Positions 26,906-35,405 of a DNA stretch of 61,051 nt are shown here, one piece after another. The notes beneath the pieces are model-generated. The model was not told where the DNA came from, made no database searches, and worked only from the letters and a program-made list of their open reading frames with translations. Origin of the DNA: an uncultured Spirochaetia bacterium. Its GTDB lineage: Bacteria > Spirochaetota > Brachyspiria > Brachyspirales > Brachyspiraceae. The DNA is taken from the NCBI GenBank assembly GCA_947038115.1, contig CAMQVF010000003.1, forward strand, positions 1 to 61,051, written 5' to 3'. Made by a program: the position numbers and the translations under genes. Every line of letters begins with the position of its first letter. Position 1 is the stretch's first letter.

Positions 26906-27760
26906 TTAATTATAACTAAAAACCGCCAAAGATTTGCTATATCCAAACCCATAACTACAAACAGCTATTTTATCACCTTTCTTTATAGCCCCATCAGCCA
27001 GTGCCATAGAAAAATTAATCCCCGATGAAGCACCTATAGCCGATTTAAAGTCTTTCATTTTAGAGTAAACTTTATCAGAAAATTCCCCTAAAGAAGACAC
27101 AAATGCATTATAACATTTCTCGCCACCTAAAGAAGGTATAATTATACTTGGATTAATATTGTTTTTATTAAGAATTTCTAAAGCGTAAATGCCCGCTTCT
27201 TTGGCAGAGATTTCGAAAATATCTTTATTCTTTATATGGATAAAATGTTCTTTATTTTGAATACCTTCCTTCGTATAAGGATGAACCGTTCCACCCATAG
27301 GTATAAGAAATTCATTTAATTTAGAACCATCAGAAACATAATCGATAAAATCAATTGAAATATCTGACTTTTCGCTTGTAACGAGTACAGATGCAACGCC
27401 GTCAGCAAAGCTATCGTCGCCATCGCACATAAAAGTAGATTCAACTGCAGAAACTAAAATATTATTATAACGACCACTTTCAACAAATGCATAAGCCGAC
27501 TTTAATGCAGATAAAAAACCTGAAAAATCAGCCTCAATATCATATGCAAAAGCATTATTGCAATTAAGTTTACTCGCCAAATTACAAGCGGTTGCGGGAT
27601 AAACATAATCCCTAGTTATTGTAGCGACCAAAACAGCATCAATCGAATCTGCGCTAATATTTTCTATAGATTTCTTAGCCGATTCTAATGCCAAATCAGA
27701 AGCTATCAAATTTGTTTTTTTATTTTCGTATATATGAGAGAATGATTTTATATAAACCAT
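26906..27760 (-). CDS. KASIII (FabH)-like protein lacking all catalytic residues
   Basis: This 284 aa protein has the thiolase fold of 3-oxoacyl-ACP synthase III but is shorter than FabH (about 315-330 aa). The segment AYDIEADFSGFLSAL matches the FabH nucleophile block, with Phe79 where the catalytic Cys belongs. The PHQAN block is PSLGG (His to Ser210). The GNT block is GAS (Asn to Ala244). C-H-N are thus all replaced, and ordinary condensation is not expected. The fold is otherwise kept, including the SYGFGYSKSLAVF end strand. It overlaps plsX by one base (TAATG), the usual place of fabH, so it probably descends from fabH and may now bind acyl groups or act structurally. There is no frameshift or stop, so it is not a simple pseudogene. 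Confidence 0.82.
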   Translation of the reverse strand: MVYIKSFSHIYENKKTNLIASDLALESAKKSIENISADSIDAVLVATITRDYVYPATACNLASKLNCNNAFAYDIEADFSGFLSALKSAYAFVESGRYNNILVSAVESTFMCDGDDSFADGVASVLVTSEKSDISIDFIDYVSDGSKLNEFLIPMGGTVHPYTKEGIQNKEHFIHIKNKDIFEISAKEAGIYALEILNKNNINPSIIIPSLGGEKCYNAFVSSLGEFSDKVYSKMKDFKSAIGASSGINFSMALADGAIKKGDKIAVCSYGFGYSKSLAVFSYN

Positions 27761-28779
27761 TAAAATATTCCTTTTTTCTTAACTCCCGCACTCTGAAGCT
27801 CTTTAGTTATATGTTCATTAACTTTAGCTTGCAAAACTCCATACATTGTATCAATAGCACTCTTCATTCCCAAAGCAGTTGTTTTACCATGCCCAACGAA
27901 AGCACCACCCTTAAGACCCAATAAAATAGCCGATCCATAATAATCAGAACTAACTTTATTTTTAAGTTTACTAAACACAGGCTTCATAAGCAAAGCTCCG
28001 ACAGTAGAGGCAGGATTTCTCTTGACTTCTTCCTTAATTAAAGAAGCAACATAAGAAGCTGTTCCTTCCATAGTCTTAAGTACAAGATTACCACTAAAAC
28101 CATCGGCGACAACCACATCAGCCTTATCAGCTTTAAGCATGTCATTAGGTTCTATATTACCGACAAAATTTATATTTAGTTTCTCTAAGCGTTCAAAAGT
28201 CCTCTTATATAAAGCATTTCCTTTAGAATCTTCTTCACCAATATTAAGTAAAGCTATTCTTGGATTTCTTATATCTCTATATCTTTTAGCAAAAACGCTA
28301 CCCATTACAGCAAATTGAACTAAATATTCTGGAGTACAATCAACATTCGCACCCATATCGAGCATGCAAATATCTTGAAATTTGTTAGGCAAAACAGACA
28401 TAAGCGGAGGACGCATAACGCCTTTAAGCCGACCAATTTCTATTAGACCCGCAGCTAAAGTTGCCCCAGTATTGCCAGGAGAGAAAAAAGCATCAGCTTC
28501 TCCACTTCCAACCATACGTGCAGCAATCATAACTGAAGAATTACGCTTTTGTTTTATAGCAATTGAAGGAGACTCAGACATCCCAATAACGTCTTCAGCA
28601 TGCTTAATAATTATTTGAGAACTATCAAATTTTTTCTTATTAAGAGCTTTTTCAATTTCATGGTCGTCACCAACTAAAGTAAGAATTATGTCGCTATTTT
28701 GATTTACAGCCTCAAGACAGCCAATAATTAATTCTTCTAATGGTCTTTCGCCACTTGCTATATCTACTGCGATTTTCAT
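27760..28779 (-). CDS. plsX: Phosphate acyltransferase PlsX
   Basis: PlsX converts acyl-ACP to acyl-phosphate for phospholipid synthesis with PlsY. The 339 aa protein shows the family start KIAVDIASGERPLEELIIG (usually D-x-MGGD; here the glycines differ), SPGNTGATLAAG, DMGANVDCTPEYLVQFA, ALLNIGEEDSKGN, VVADGFSGNLVLKTMEG and the closing YGSAILLGLKGGAFVGHG. Cytoplasmic, peripheral to the membrane. It follows rpmF by 25 nt, the common rpmF-plsX order, and overlaps the KASIII-like gene by one base. Confidence 0.96.
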   Translation of the reverse strand: MKIAVDIASGERPLEELIIGCLEAVNQNSDIILTLVGDDHEIEKALNKKKFDSSQIIIKHAEDVIGMSESPSIAIKQKRNSSVMIAARMVGSGEADAFFSPGNTGATLAAGLIEIGRLKGVMRPPLMSVLPNKFQDICMLDMGANVDCTPEYLVQFAVMGSVFAKRYRDIRNPRIALLNIGEEDSKGNALYKRTFERLEKLNINFVGNIEPNDMLKADKADVVVADGFSGNLVLKTMEGTASYVASLIKEEVKRNPASTVGALLMKPVFSKLKNKVSSDYYGSAILLGLKGGAFVGHGKTTALGMKSAIDTMYGVLQAKVNEHITKELQSAGVKKKGIF

Positions 28780-28804
28780 AATCTAATTTCCAGTTTTAAT
28801 GTTT

Positions 28805-28996
28805 TTAAGCATTTTGATTTTTAGGCGCTTTAACTACTCTATCTTTGTAAAAACCACATTGTGGGCATACTCTATGAGGTAATTTTTCAATTCCGCATTG
28901 AGGACATAAAGATAATTCCCCTAAAAAACGTTTATCATTAGCACTTTGTCTTGAATTTCTTTTCGCTTTCGATGTGCGATGTTTTGGTACAGCCAT
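28805..28996 (-). CDS. rpmF: 50S ribosomal protein L32
   Basis: The 63 aa protein starts MAVPKHRTSKAKRNSRQ, the hallmark of L32, and keeps the zinc-ribbon cysteines (CPQC and CPQC, about residues 32-51). The length is slightly above the usual 56-60 aa. AAGGAA lies upstream of the start. It is the first gene of the rpmF-plsX-KASIII-like-rnf cluster. Confidence 0.97.
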   Translation of the reverse strand: MAVPKHRTSKAKRNSRQSANDKRFLGELSLCPQCGIEKLPHRVCPQCGFYKDRVVKAPKNQNA

Positions 28997-29051
28997 ATTT
29001 CATTCCTTATTATATAGTATTAAAATTATTTTATAACTTATTATCCTATGT

Positions 29052-29080
29052 ATTATAAATTAATACTAAAAATAACACAA
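29052..29080 (-). promoter_or_regulatory. Candidate promoter of the rpmF-plsX-rnf cluster
   Basis: Read on the minus strand: TTGTGT (29080-29075), 17 bp, perfect TATAAT (29057-29052), about 56 nt before the rpmF start. A nearer TATAAT at 29014-29009 is too close to leave room for a ribosome site. Confidence 0.45.
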
Positions 29081-29130
29081 TAGATAAAAATATTTTTAAC
29101 AATAAAAAAAATAATACACAAATATATAAA

Positions 29131-29158
29131 TTGACTTTTTACATTAGTGTATTATAAT
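29131..29158 (+). promoter_or_regulatory. ctp promoter
   Basis: TTGACT (29131-29136), 16 bp, perfect TATAAT (29153-29158). The leader is about 65 nt. It is divergent from the rpmF promoter in the same 234-bp gap. Confidence 0.6.
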
Positions 29159-29230
29159 TGATTATAGTTTTATAATTAAACTTTTTTAACTAAATGTTTT
29201 TAATAAAAAATAATTTTTAAGGTATTTATA

Positions 29231-30673
29231 ATGATCAAAAATAAAGAGAGATTAATTTGGATTTTTTTAGTAGTTTTTGTTTTATCAATTTCTTTTTTAA
29301 ATTTCAAAACACCAACTACAGTTCAGGCTCAAGGCGAAAACGATAATGATTTTTACTATTACATGAGGCTTTTCCAAAATGTATTTGTAACCCTTCAACA
29401 AAATTATGTCGATCCTGAAAAAGTTACGACAAAAAAGCTTATGTATGGTGCGATAAAAGGAATGCTTGAAGCGACTGAAGACCCTTTCACATTTGTTTTA
29501 GATAAAAAATTAACTGAAAGTTTTAATCAAGAAATTTCTGGTCGATTTGGAGGACTTGGTATTACAATATCTAAAAATCCTAAAGACTATATTATGATAG
29601 TAGCTCCAATTGAAGATACTCCTGCCGAACGTGCTGGCATATTACCCGGTGACGCCATTATGGAAATCGAAGGTGAAAGCACTAAAGACATGACTACCGA
29701 TGAAGCTGTAAATAGAATGCGAGGAAAAGCAGGTTCTAAAGTCAATATCACTATTGGAAGAGAAGGCGTGCCTAAACCAATTGACTACACTATAACAAGA
29801 GCAATAATCGAAATAGAAAGTATTAAATATAAAATGCTTGATGATGGCATTGGATATTTAAGAATCACTACTTTTGGCGACGACACTAGTAAAGATTTAA
29901 CTCAGGCTTTAAAAGAGTTAAAATCTGATGGCATGAAAAAACTTGTCTTAGACTTAAGAAACAACCCCGGCGGTAGACTTGACTCGGTAATTGAGGTTGT
30001 TGATGAATTCTTAAACGATGGTAAAATTGTATACACACGTGGTAGAAATAAAAATGATAATCAAGACTATAATGCTTCAGGCCGAGGCGACTCATGGGTT
30101 TCAGGCGATATGGTCGTTTTGGTTAATAGATATAGTGCTTCTTCTTCAGAGATTTTAGCAGGTGCTTTACAAGACAATGAAAGAGCAAAACTATTGGGTG
30201 AAACTACATTTGGTAAGTTTAGCGTTCAATATGTTCTACCATTAGATCAAAAAGAGAAGACTTCATTTAAAATGACTGTCGCTCATTATTATACTCCTAA
30301 TGGAAGAAAGTTACATGGCGAAGGTATTAAACCTGATTATGTTGTTTTGGATAAAAAATTAAGCTCAACCGATATTGTTGCTTTGACAGAGCTTAGAAGA
30401 AATAACAAAATAGCTGAATATATAAAAAAATATCCAAATGAAAGTTCTGATGCAACTCAAATAAAAGCATTTAAAAATGAGCTTGTAGCTAGTGATATTA
30501 TCGCAAGTGAGTATTTACTTATAAGACTTATTCATAATGAAAGAAGTTCTAGAGACTATAAAGAAATAGTTGATATAAAGTATGACAAGCAATTGCGTGC
30601 TGCCATCGATTATTTGATAAAAGGTGCTGAGCCAACTCAAGATGAAGAAGAGCCTCGTAAAAACGAGTTTTAA
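29231..30673 (+). CDS. ctp: C-terminal processing peptidase (S41 family)
   Basis: A periplasmic serine protease that trims C-termini of envelope proteins. The 480 aa protein has an N-terminal signal anchor (about residues 8-26), a cap region, a PDZ domain (about 105-190; GRFGGLGITI, AERAGILPGDAIMEI) and the S41 protease domain. The catalytic Ser lies in SASSSEILAG and the Lys in TTFGKFSVQ, with LDLRNNPGG upstream. Both dyad residues are intact. An extra acidic/charged tail of about 100 residues follows the core. Monocistronic, with its own promoter and terminator. Confidence 0.94.
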   Translation: MIKNKERLIWIFLVVFVLSISFLNFKTPTTVQAQGENDNDFYYYMRLFQNVFVTLQQNYVDPEKVTTKKLMYGAIKGMLEATEDPFTFVLDKKLTESFNQEISGRFGGLGITISKNPKDYIMIVAPIEDTPAERAGILPGDAIMEIEGESTKDMTTDEAVNRMRGKAGSKVNITIGREGVPKPIDYTITRAIIEIESIKYKMLDDGIGYLRITTFGDDTSKDLTQALKELKSDGMKKLVLDLRNNPGGRLDSVIEVVDEFLNDGKIVYTRGRNKNDNQDYNASGRGDSWVSGDMVVLVNRYSASSSEILAGALQDNERAKLLGETTFGKFSVQYVLPLDQKEKTSFKMTVAHYYTPNGRKLHGEGIKPDYVVLDKKLSSTDIVALTELRRNNKIAEYIKKYPNESSDATQIKAFKNELVASDIIASEYLLIRLIHNERSSRDYKEIVDIKYDKQLRAAIDYLIKGAEPTQDEEEPRKNEF

Positions 30674-30697
30674 TTTATCTAAAAAATAAAAAAAATT

Positions 30698-30743
30698 AAA
30701 GTTGCTAAATAGTGTTTTATACATTGTCTAGCAACTTTTTATT
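30698..30743 (+). terminator. ctp terminator
   Basis: Perfect 10-bp stem AAAGTTGCTA (30698-30707) and TAGCAACTTT (30729-30738), followed by TTATTT. Confidence 0.75.
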
Positions 30744-30796
30744 TGCAAAATATTTTTATATATCAATCTCTAATTAAATATCAACATATGAAGTAA

Positions 30797-30833
30797 TATG
30801 CTTGAAAATAAATTTATATACTTTTTAAGCATA
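30797..30833 (+). promoter_or_regulatory. Long hairpin upstream of the DUF4241 gene
   Basis: TATGCTTGAAAA (30797-30808) pairs over 12 bp, with one G-T wobble, with TTTTTAAGCATA (30822-30833) around a 13-nt loop. It lies 45 bases before the start codon and has no downstream T-run, so it does not look like a terminator. It may be an operator or leader structure; no good promoter is readable around it. Confidence 0.35.
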
Positions 30834-30877
30834 CCATGTTACTATACAAAAAACATAAATAAAATAGGGGTGTAACC

Positions 30878-31504
30878 ATGCATAAAAATGATAAATTATT
30901 ACAAGCGATATGTAACAACGAATTTAGTTCTTTTCTAGAAGAAGGACAAACTGTAACAAAAGAATCGATAGGCGAATTAGTTCTACCTACTGGTAAAATT
31001 GTTGGATGTGATCCTTTGTCACTTGTAGACACTATCGCATTTGAAAAATCAGTAGAGCCTGGAAAATACCCAGTTGATATTTTTGTGCTAGAAATTGAAA
31101 CAGATAAAAGAGTAGCATTTGCGAAAATAACATTTAATGATGAAGTGGCTGAAGAATTTGAAATGGCACTTATCGAAGGTGAAGATTTAGCTGAAGTTGA
31201 AGAAGACGAATTCTTTGGATACGGCATCGATTCTGGTACTGGCGCTTTTACAGATCAAGCTACAGCGACAGCATTAAATGACCTTATTGGTGAAGACGAA
31301 GATTCTTATGAAGCACTTGAAACTATGTTAGATGAAAATTATGTAGACACATATAGTTCAGCTAATGTTACTATTCCTAATTCAGATGATAATATTGTCG
31401 CTTTCTCTTCTGGTTACGGCGATGGTGCTTATCCTTCATATTTCGGACTAACAAAATCGGGCACTATTACATGTTTAATTACCGACTTTTTATGTATCGA
31501 TTAA
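30878..31504 (+). CDS. DUF4241 domain protein
   Basis: The 208 aa acidic, soluble protein has the hallmarks of the DUF4241 family: PTGKIVGCDPL near residue 38, the SVEPGKYPVDIFVLEI strand pair, GYGIDSGTGAFTD in the middle, and GYGDGAYPSYFGLTKSG plus a C-terminal LITDF. The family has no established function; members occur as stand-alone proteins in many Firmicutes and some gut anaerobes. No signal peptide. A GGGGTG site precedes the start. The gene stands alone between the ctp terminator and the next promoter. Confidence 0.78.
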   Translation: MHKNDKLLQAICNNEFSSFLEEGQTVTKESIGELVLPTGKIVGCDPLSLVDTIAFEKSVEPGKYPVDIFVLEIETDKRVAFAKITFNDEVAEEFEMALIEGEDLAEVEEDEFFGYGIDSGTGAFTDQATATALNDLIGEDEDSYEALETMLDENYVDTYSSANVTIPNSDDNIVAFSSGYGDGAYPSYFGLTKSGTITCLITDFLCID

Positions 31505-31538
31505 ATATATAAACTGATATTTTAGTTGCAATATAATG

Positions 31539-31566
31539 TTTACAAATGAATATCTATGACTATAAT
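31539..31566 (+). promoter_or_regulatory. Promoter of the LolA-like/ABC operon
   Basis: TTTACA (31539-31544), 16 bp, perfect TATAAT (31561-31566), about 30 nt before the GTG start. Five genes follow with short gaps. Confidence 0.55.
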
Positions 31567-31595
31567 AATATATAAGAACACTTAAGGAGTGGCTT

Positions 31596-32348
31596 GTGAC
31601 ACTTAAGCAATTTAGTATTATAGTACTTTTCGTTTTTTCTATATCATTGAATGCTCAAAATGCTAGTGATATATTAAACAAAGTTGATAGTATTCAGAAA
31701 AATTATCAGAATATGAAATTTGATGCTACAATGCAAATACAATCGGGTAACAGAAAGCTTACAAAGAACTTTTATGGTTTTTTGAATGACAAAGAAGACA
31801 AAGCCTTTATCGAGTATACAAATCCACAAGATAGAGGCACCCGATACTTAAAACTAAAAAACGACATGTGGATATATATCGCTGATGCTCAAGATGTTCT
31901 AAAACTTTCAGGGCATTTACTTAGAGACAGCATGATGGGTAGCGATATTTCTTATGACGACATGATGAAACAAGGTTCTTACGCCTCGCAATATAATGCA
32001 GTGTCTATATCGTCTACAAATTTTGAAGGCATGGATTTATATTTACTCGTTCTTGATGCTAAAAATGAAAACAATGTAAATTATGTCAGGCAAGATTTAT
32101 ACGTAGATAAAAATAATTATTATGTTCAAAAAGTGGTGATGTATGCTAAGGGCAGAAATAAAGAGCGTGCCATTAAAGAATTTATCCTTAGTGATTATGT
32201 CAAAGTTGGCAATCTAAACATGCCTAAAATACTTATAGCGAAAGACTTAAGAAAACGTAATTCATCGACAAAAATAACTTATGACAATATGGAAATAGAT
32301 ATATCAATAGACGATAAAATTTTCACAAGAGCATATTTAGAGAATTAA
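31596..32348 (+). CDS. LolA-like outer-membrane lipoprotein-sorting protein
   Basis: This 250 aa secreted protein has a signal peptide (cleavage near LNAQN, about residue 20) and the LolA-like fold. Typical features are FDATMQIQSGNRKLTKNFYGF, a DRGTRYLKLKNDMWIYI strand, the DSMMGSDISYDDM block and a basic C-terminal strand. Family members form a half-barrel that carries lipids or lipoproteins across the periplasm. The start is GTG with AAGGAG six bases upstream; the ATGs are internal. The operon partners (barrel protein, LolD-type ATPase, two FtsX permeases) support an envelope-export role. Confidence 0.82.
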   Translation: MTLKQFSIIVLFVFSISLNAQNASDILNKVDSIQKNYQNMKFDATMQIQSGNRKLTKNFYGFLNDKEDKAFIEYTNPQDRGTRYLKLKNDMWIYIADAQDVLKLSGHLLRDSMMGSDISYDDMMKQGSYASQYNAVSISSTNFEGMDLYLLVLDAKNENNVNYVRQDLYVDKNNYYVQKVVMYAKGRNKERAIKEFILSDYVKVGNLNMPKILIAKDLRKRNSSTKITYDNMEIDISIDDKIFTRAYLEN

Positions 32349-32377
32349 AATACATATAATTTTAGAAACATTCAAAA

Positions 32378-33493
32378 ATGAAAAAGATAATTATACTATT
32401 AGTTTTAGTAAATATAAAATTATTCTCACAATTCTCAGTTGGCGGATCATATGAAAACCAATCGGGACTTCTTGCTGGCAGTGTCCCCACCGACTTTATT
32501 AATGCATCCATTTTTAAACTTGATTTAAATTACAAAGATGATATATGGCGTTTTTATTCTGACATGGAAGTTGGGCTTTTTTATGGCATAGGTAATTTAA
32601 TCGACGCTAATCCAAATAACTTTTTATATAAACACAAATTTCAAAATACTAAATCTCAATTCGGGCTTTCACTCGACATAAAAAGGCTTTATATAAAGTT
32701 GCGAAGTGCTATAGGTACATTTACAATAGGTAAACATTATATCACATTTGGACAACCGCATATGCTTCATGCATTAGAATGGGATAAATCTTATTTACTT
32801 GTCGATCCATTCGCAAAAAAAGATGGCAAAAATCTTATCTCGCTTGATATTCCAATTGGTGCTTATGGGAAAGGTAAAGTATTTATTGGCGGAACTGACG
32901 CTTGGGATACCCCTATTGGTGGCGCTGAAATAATTTTAGGTGGCAGTGGTTATGAAATAGGAACGACTTATCAATATAAAGGCAAAAATAAAAATATTAT
33001 CGGTGCTTTTTTTAAGGCTGATTTTTATATTTCACTTTTTGGCTCTTATGCTTATCATATAAATAATTTAGTTACAGATAAAAAGTTTACACAGTCGCAT
33101 GAAATGTCTATAGGTGTTGATTATAGCTTTCCTATAGGTTTTTATACACTTTTAGTTCAGCAAGTTTTTTATTATAATTCGCTGGGTGCTAAAAATAAAA
33201 GCGAGTTAATAGATGTAGGTTTTGGTGATTACTATTTTAAGGCTGAGTCCTATTCATATTCAAGTTTGTTATTTTCGATAGATGAGTTTACAAGCTTTGG
33301 AGTTGATGTTATGGTTAGTTTAAGTGATGGAAGCGGTAATGTTTTGCCTAAAGTTCTTTTGACAGTCGCAAATAATCTAACACTCGACATTGCTATGGCG
33401 ATATTTTTTGGCGAAAATGGGACAGAATTTGGGCCTAGAAAAGATGAAGTTGCTAATATGAGCATGCTCGTAAAATTGATAGCTAGTTTTTAA
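32378..33493 (+). CDS. Putative outer-membrane beta-barrel protein of the Lol-like operon
   Basis: The 371 aa protein has a short signal peptide (MKKIIILLVLVNIKLFSQ) followed by repeated amphipathic strands rich in Tyr, Gly and Phe, and ends in LVKLIASF with terminal Phe. No defined family is recognised. The segment TFTIGKHYITFGQPHM resembles strands of porin-like proteins. Its place between the LolA-like carrier and the ABC genes, with gaps of 29 and 25 nt, suggests an outer-membrane partner or receptor for the same pathway. This is an inference from context only. Confidence 0.65.
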   Translation: MKKIIILLVLVNIKLFSQFSVGGSYENQSGLLAGSVPTDFINASIFKLDLNYKDDIWRFYSDMEVGLFYGIGNLIDANPNNFLYKHKFQNTKSQFGLSLDIKRLYIKLRSAIGTFTIGKHYITFGQPHMLHALEWDKSYLLVDPFAKKDGKNLISLDIPIGAYGKGKVFIGGTDAWDTPIGGAEIILGGSGYEIGTTYQYKGKNKNIIGAFFKADFYISLFGSYAYHINNLVTDKKFTQSHEMSIGVDYSFPIGFYTLLVQQVFYYNSLGAKNKSELIDVGFGDYYFKAESYSYSSLLFSIDEFTSFGVDVMVSLSDGSGNVLPKVLLTVANNLTLDIAMAIFFGENGTEFGPRKDEVANMSMLVKLIASF

Positions 33494-33518
33494 TATAAAA
33501 TAATTATAAGGGGATTTT

Positions 33519-34187
33519 ATGTTCATCGAAACACAAAATATAAAAAAGATATATAACACAAAAACAGTGCCATTCGAAGCTTTAAGTAATATAAATATAG
33601 GATTATCAAAGTCTTCCATTAATGCACTCATTGGTGCTTCAGGCAGTGGTAAAACTACCCTATTAAATATTATCGGTGCACTTGATGAAGCAACAGAAGG
33701 AAATGTAATTATAGACGGTGAGAGTTTAAAAGATAAAAATAGCGACGAATTAGCAAAATTTAGAAGGGATAACTTAGGATTTATATTTCAAAGTTATAAT
33801 TTAATTCCAGTTCTTACAGCTTATGAAAATATCGCTTTGGCATTATTTGATATGTCAGAAAATGATAAAAAAGAACCTGTCATGAAAATGCTTGAAATGG
33901 TTGGACTTGAAGGCAAAGAAAAAAGTTATCCAAATGAAATGTCGGGTGGACAACAACAGCGAGTTTCTATTGCTCGTGCTTTAATCAAAAAACCAAAATT
34001 ATTACTAGCCGATGAACCCACTGCTAATTTAGATAGCGTTACTGGCAAACAGATTCTCGACTTAATTGCTCAAATAAATAAGAAAGATGATATCACAGTA
34101 TTATTTTCCACACATGATGAGCGAGTTATGGATATCTCTTCTAAAATATTTACTATGGAAGATGGTAAAATTATTAAGGAGGTTTAA
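33519..34187 (+). CDS. ABC transporter ATP-binding protein (LolD/MacB-type)
   Basis: This 222 aa ATPase has an intact nucleotide site: Walker A GASGSGKTT (near residue 38), Q-loop FIFQSYNLIPVLTAYEN, signature SGGQQQRVSIARAL, Walker B LLLADEPT and the switch His in FSTHDERV. The short N-terminus and Q-loop sequence are typical of the LolD/MacB/FtsE group that powers FtsX-fold permeases. An unusually good AAGGAGG for the next gene is embedded in its last codons. The energy source of this operon's exporter. Confidence 0.94.
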   Translation: MFIETQNIKKIYNTKTVPFEALSNINIGLSKSSINALIGASGSGKTTLLNIIGALDEATEGNVIIDGESLKDKNSDELAKFRRDNLGFIFQSYNLIPVLTAYENIALALFDMSENDKKEPVMKMLEMVGLEGKEKSYPNEMSGGQQQRVSIARALIKKPKLLLADEPTANLDSVTGKQILDLIAQINKKDDITVLFSTHDERVMDISSKIFTMEDGKIIKEV

Positions 34188-34190
34188 TTT

Positions 34191-35402
34191 ATGAAATTAC
34201 TTAATATGGCATTTAAAAATGTTATGCGTTCCAAAAGACGAGCATTAAGAACATTTGCCGTGCTCACACTCGGCGTGGGTATATTTATTTTTTACGGGCT
34301 TTTAATGGATGGTATGATAAAAATTTCACAAGATTCAACTATAAAAGAAGAAACTTCACATATAAGAATTAGAGAAAATTTTGATGAAGATTTTCCTTAT
34401 TCAGAAGATAGTTTATGGATTGATGATGATAAAAAAATTAGTGGAATTGAAAATATAAAATATACCGAGAGAATTGCTATATCAAGTGAAATTGACAATT
34501 ATGAAAATACACTTTCGATTATTTTAATGGGTATTGATGAAGCAAAAGATAGTGAAGTGTTTAAAGTTCAAGTGAGTACTGATGAGCCTTTGGCAGACAG
34601 CATGTGGCTTGCTTTAGATATTGCTAATGATATGGATGTTGGCATTGGTGATTATGTTAATGTAACTTTTAGAAATTTGGAAGGCACTTTTATTTCTGCT
34701 GAATATGAAATCGGTGGGCTTTTAAATTCATCAAATCCTTTGTTCTCGAAAAATACTGCGATTATCGATATTAAAGAACTTAAAACTATGCTTGGTGGAG
34801 ATTTTATAAGCTATTATAGTATAAAACTTGATGATGATAAAAAAATGGATAATATGGCTTTAAATTTAAAATCTTTATATCAAACCAGTGAAGTTCTTAC
34901 ATGGCTTGAATTAAATAAAAACATGGAAGATATGCTTAAAATGAAAGATGTGACTATGCTTCCATTCTATTTAATTATTTTACTTATTACATTTTTAGGG
35001 CTAGCCAATTCGATATTAATAAGCGTATGGGAGAAAAGAAAAACTACAGCGACTCTAAGGGCTTTGGGTTATTATGACAAAGAAATTATCGCTATATTTA
35101 TATATGAAGGTTTATGCATTGCTCTTATAGGTACATTTTTAGGGATATTGCTCGGCGTTTTAGTAAACATTCCAATGTCGACAATAGGCTATAATTATGC
35201 GGCAATAACTTCTACTGGAAGCGAGGCAACATCTCTGGGGTTTACTATGTATGTTCCACCTGTAATAAAAAGCACATGGAATATTATATATTTTATAATT
35301 CCTCTTGTTGTGATTCCATTATCATCTGTTTTAATATCATTTATACCTGCTCGAAAAAGTGTAAAAATGTCTATTGTGGATTGTATAAAAAATAAGGATT
35401 AA
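34191..35402 (+). CDS. FtsX-family ABC permease (LolC/LolE-like), first paralogue
   Basis: The 403 aa inner-membrane protein has the type VII ABC exporter layout: one N-terminal helix (about residues 20-43), a large periplasmic core (about 45-255), then three C-terminal helices (about 260-390) and the cytoplasmic end PARKSVKMSIVDCIKNKD. The FtsX segment WEKRKTTATLRALGYYDKEI is present. It starts 3 nt after the ATPase with a near-perfect Shine-Dalgarno. Likely a heterodimer with the next gene product to extract lipoproteins or lipids. Confidence 0.92.
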   Translation: MKLLNMAFKNVMRSKRRALRTFAVLTLGVGIFIFYGLLMDGMIKISQDSTIKEETSHIRIRENFDEDFPYSEDSLWIDDDKKISGIENIKYTERIAISSEIDNYENTLSIILMGIDEAKDSEVFKVQVSTDEPLADSMWLALDIANDMDVGIGDYVNVTFRNLEGTFISAEYEIGGLLNSSNPLFSKNTAIIDIKELKTMLGGDFISYYSIKLDDDKKMDNMALNLKSLYQTSEVLTWLELNKNMEDMLKMKDVTMLPFYLIILLITFLGLANSILISVWEKRKTTATLRALGYYDKEIIAIFIYEGLCIALIGTFLGILLGVLVNIPMSTIGYNYAAITSTGSEATSLGFTMYVPPVIKSTWNIIYFIIPLVVIPLSSVLISFIPARKSVKMSIVDCIKNKD

Positions 35403-35405
35403 AAT

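Noticed and set aside
28997-29230. Possible small RNA or riboswitch between rpmF and ctp
   Set aside because: Apart from two divergent promoters I see only AT-rich sequence without a stable fold.
30802-30822. TTGAAA with TATACT as a promoter of the DUF4241 gene
   Set aside because: The spacing is only 9 bp; the bases are better explained as part of the long hairpin.
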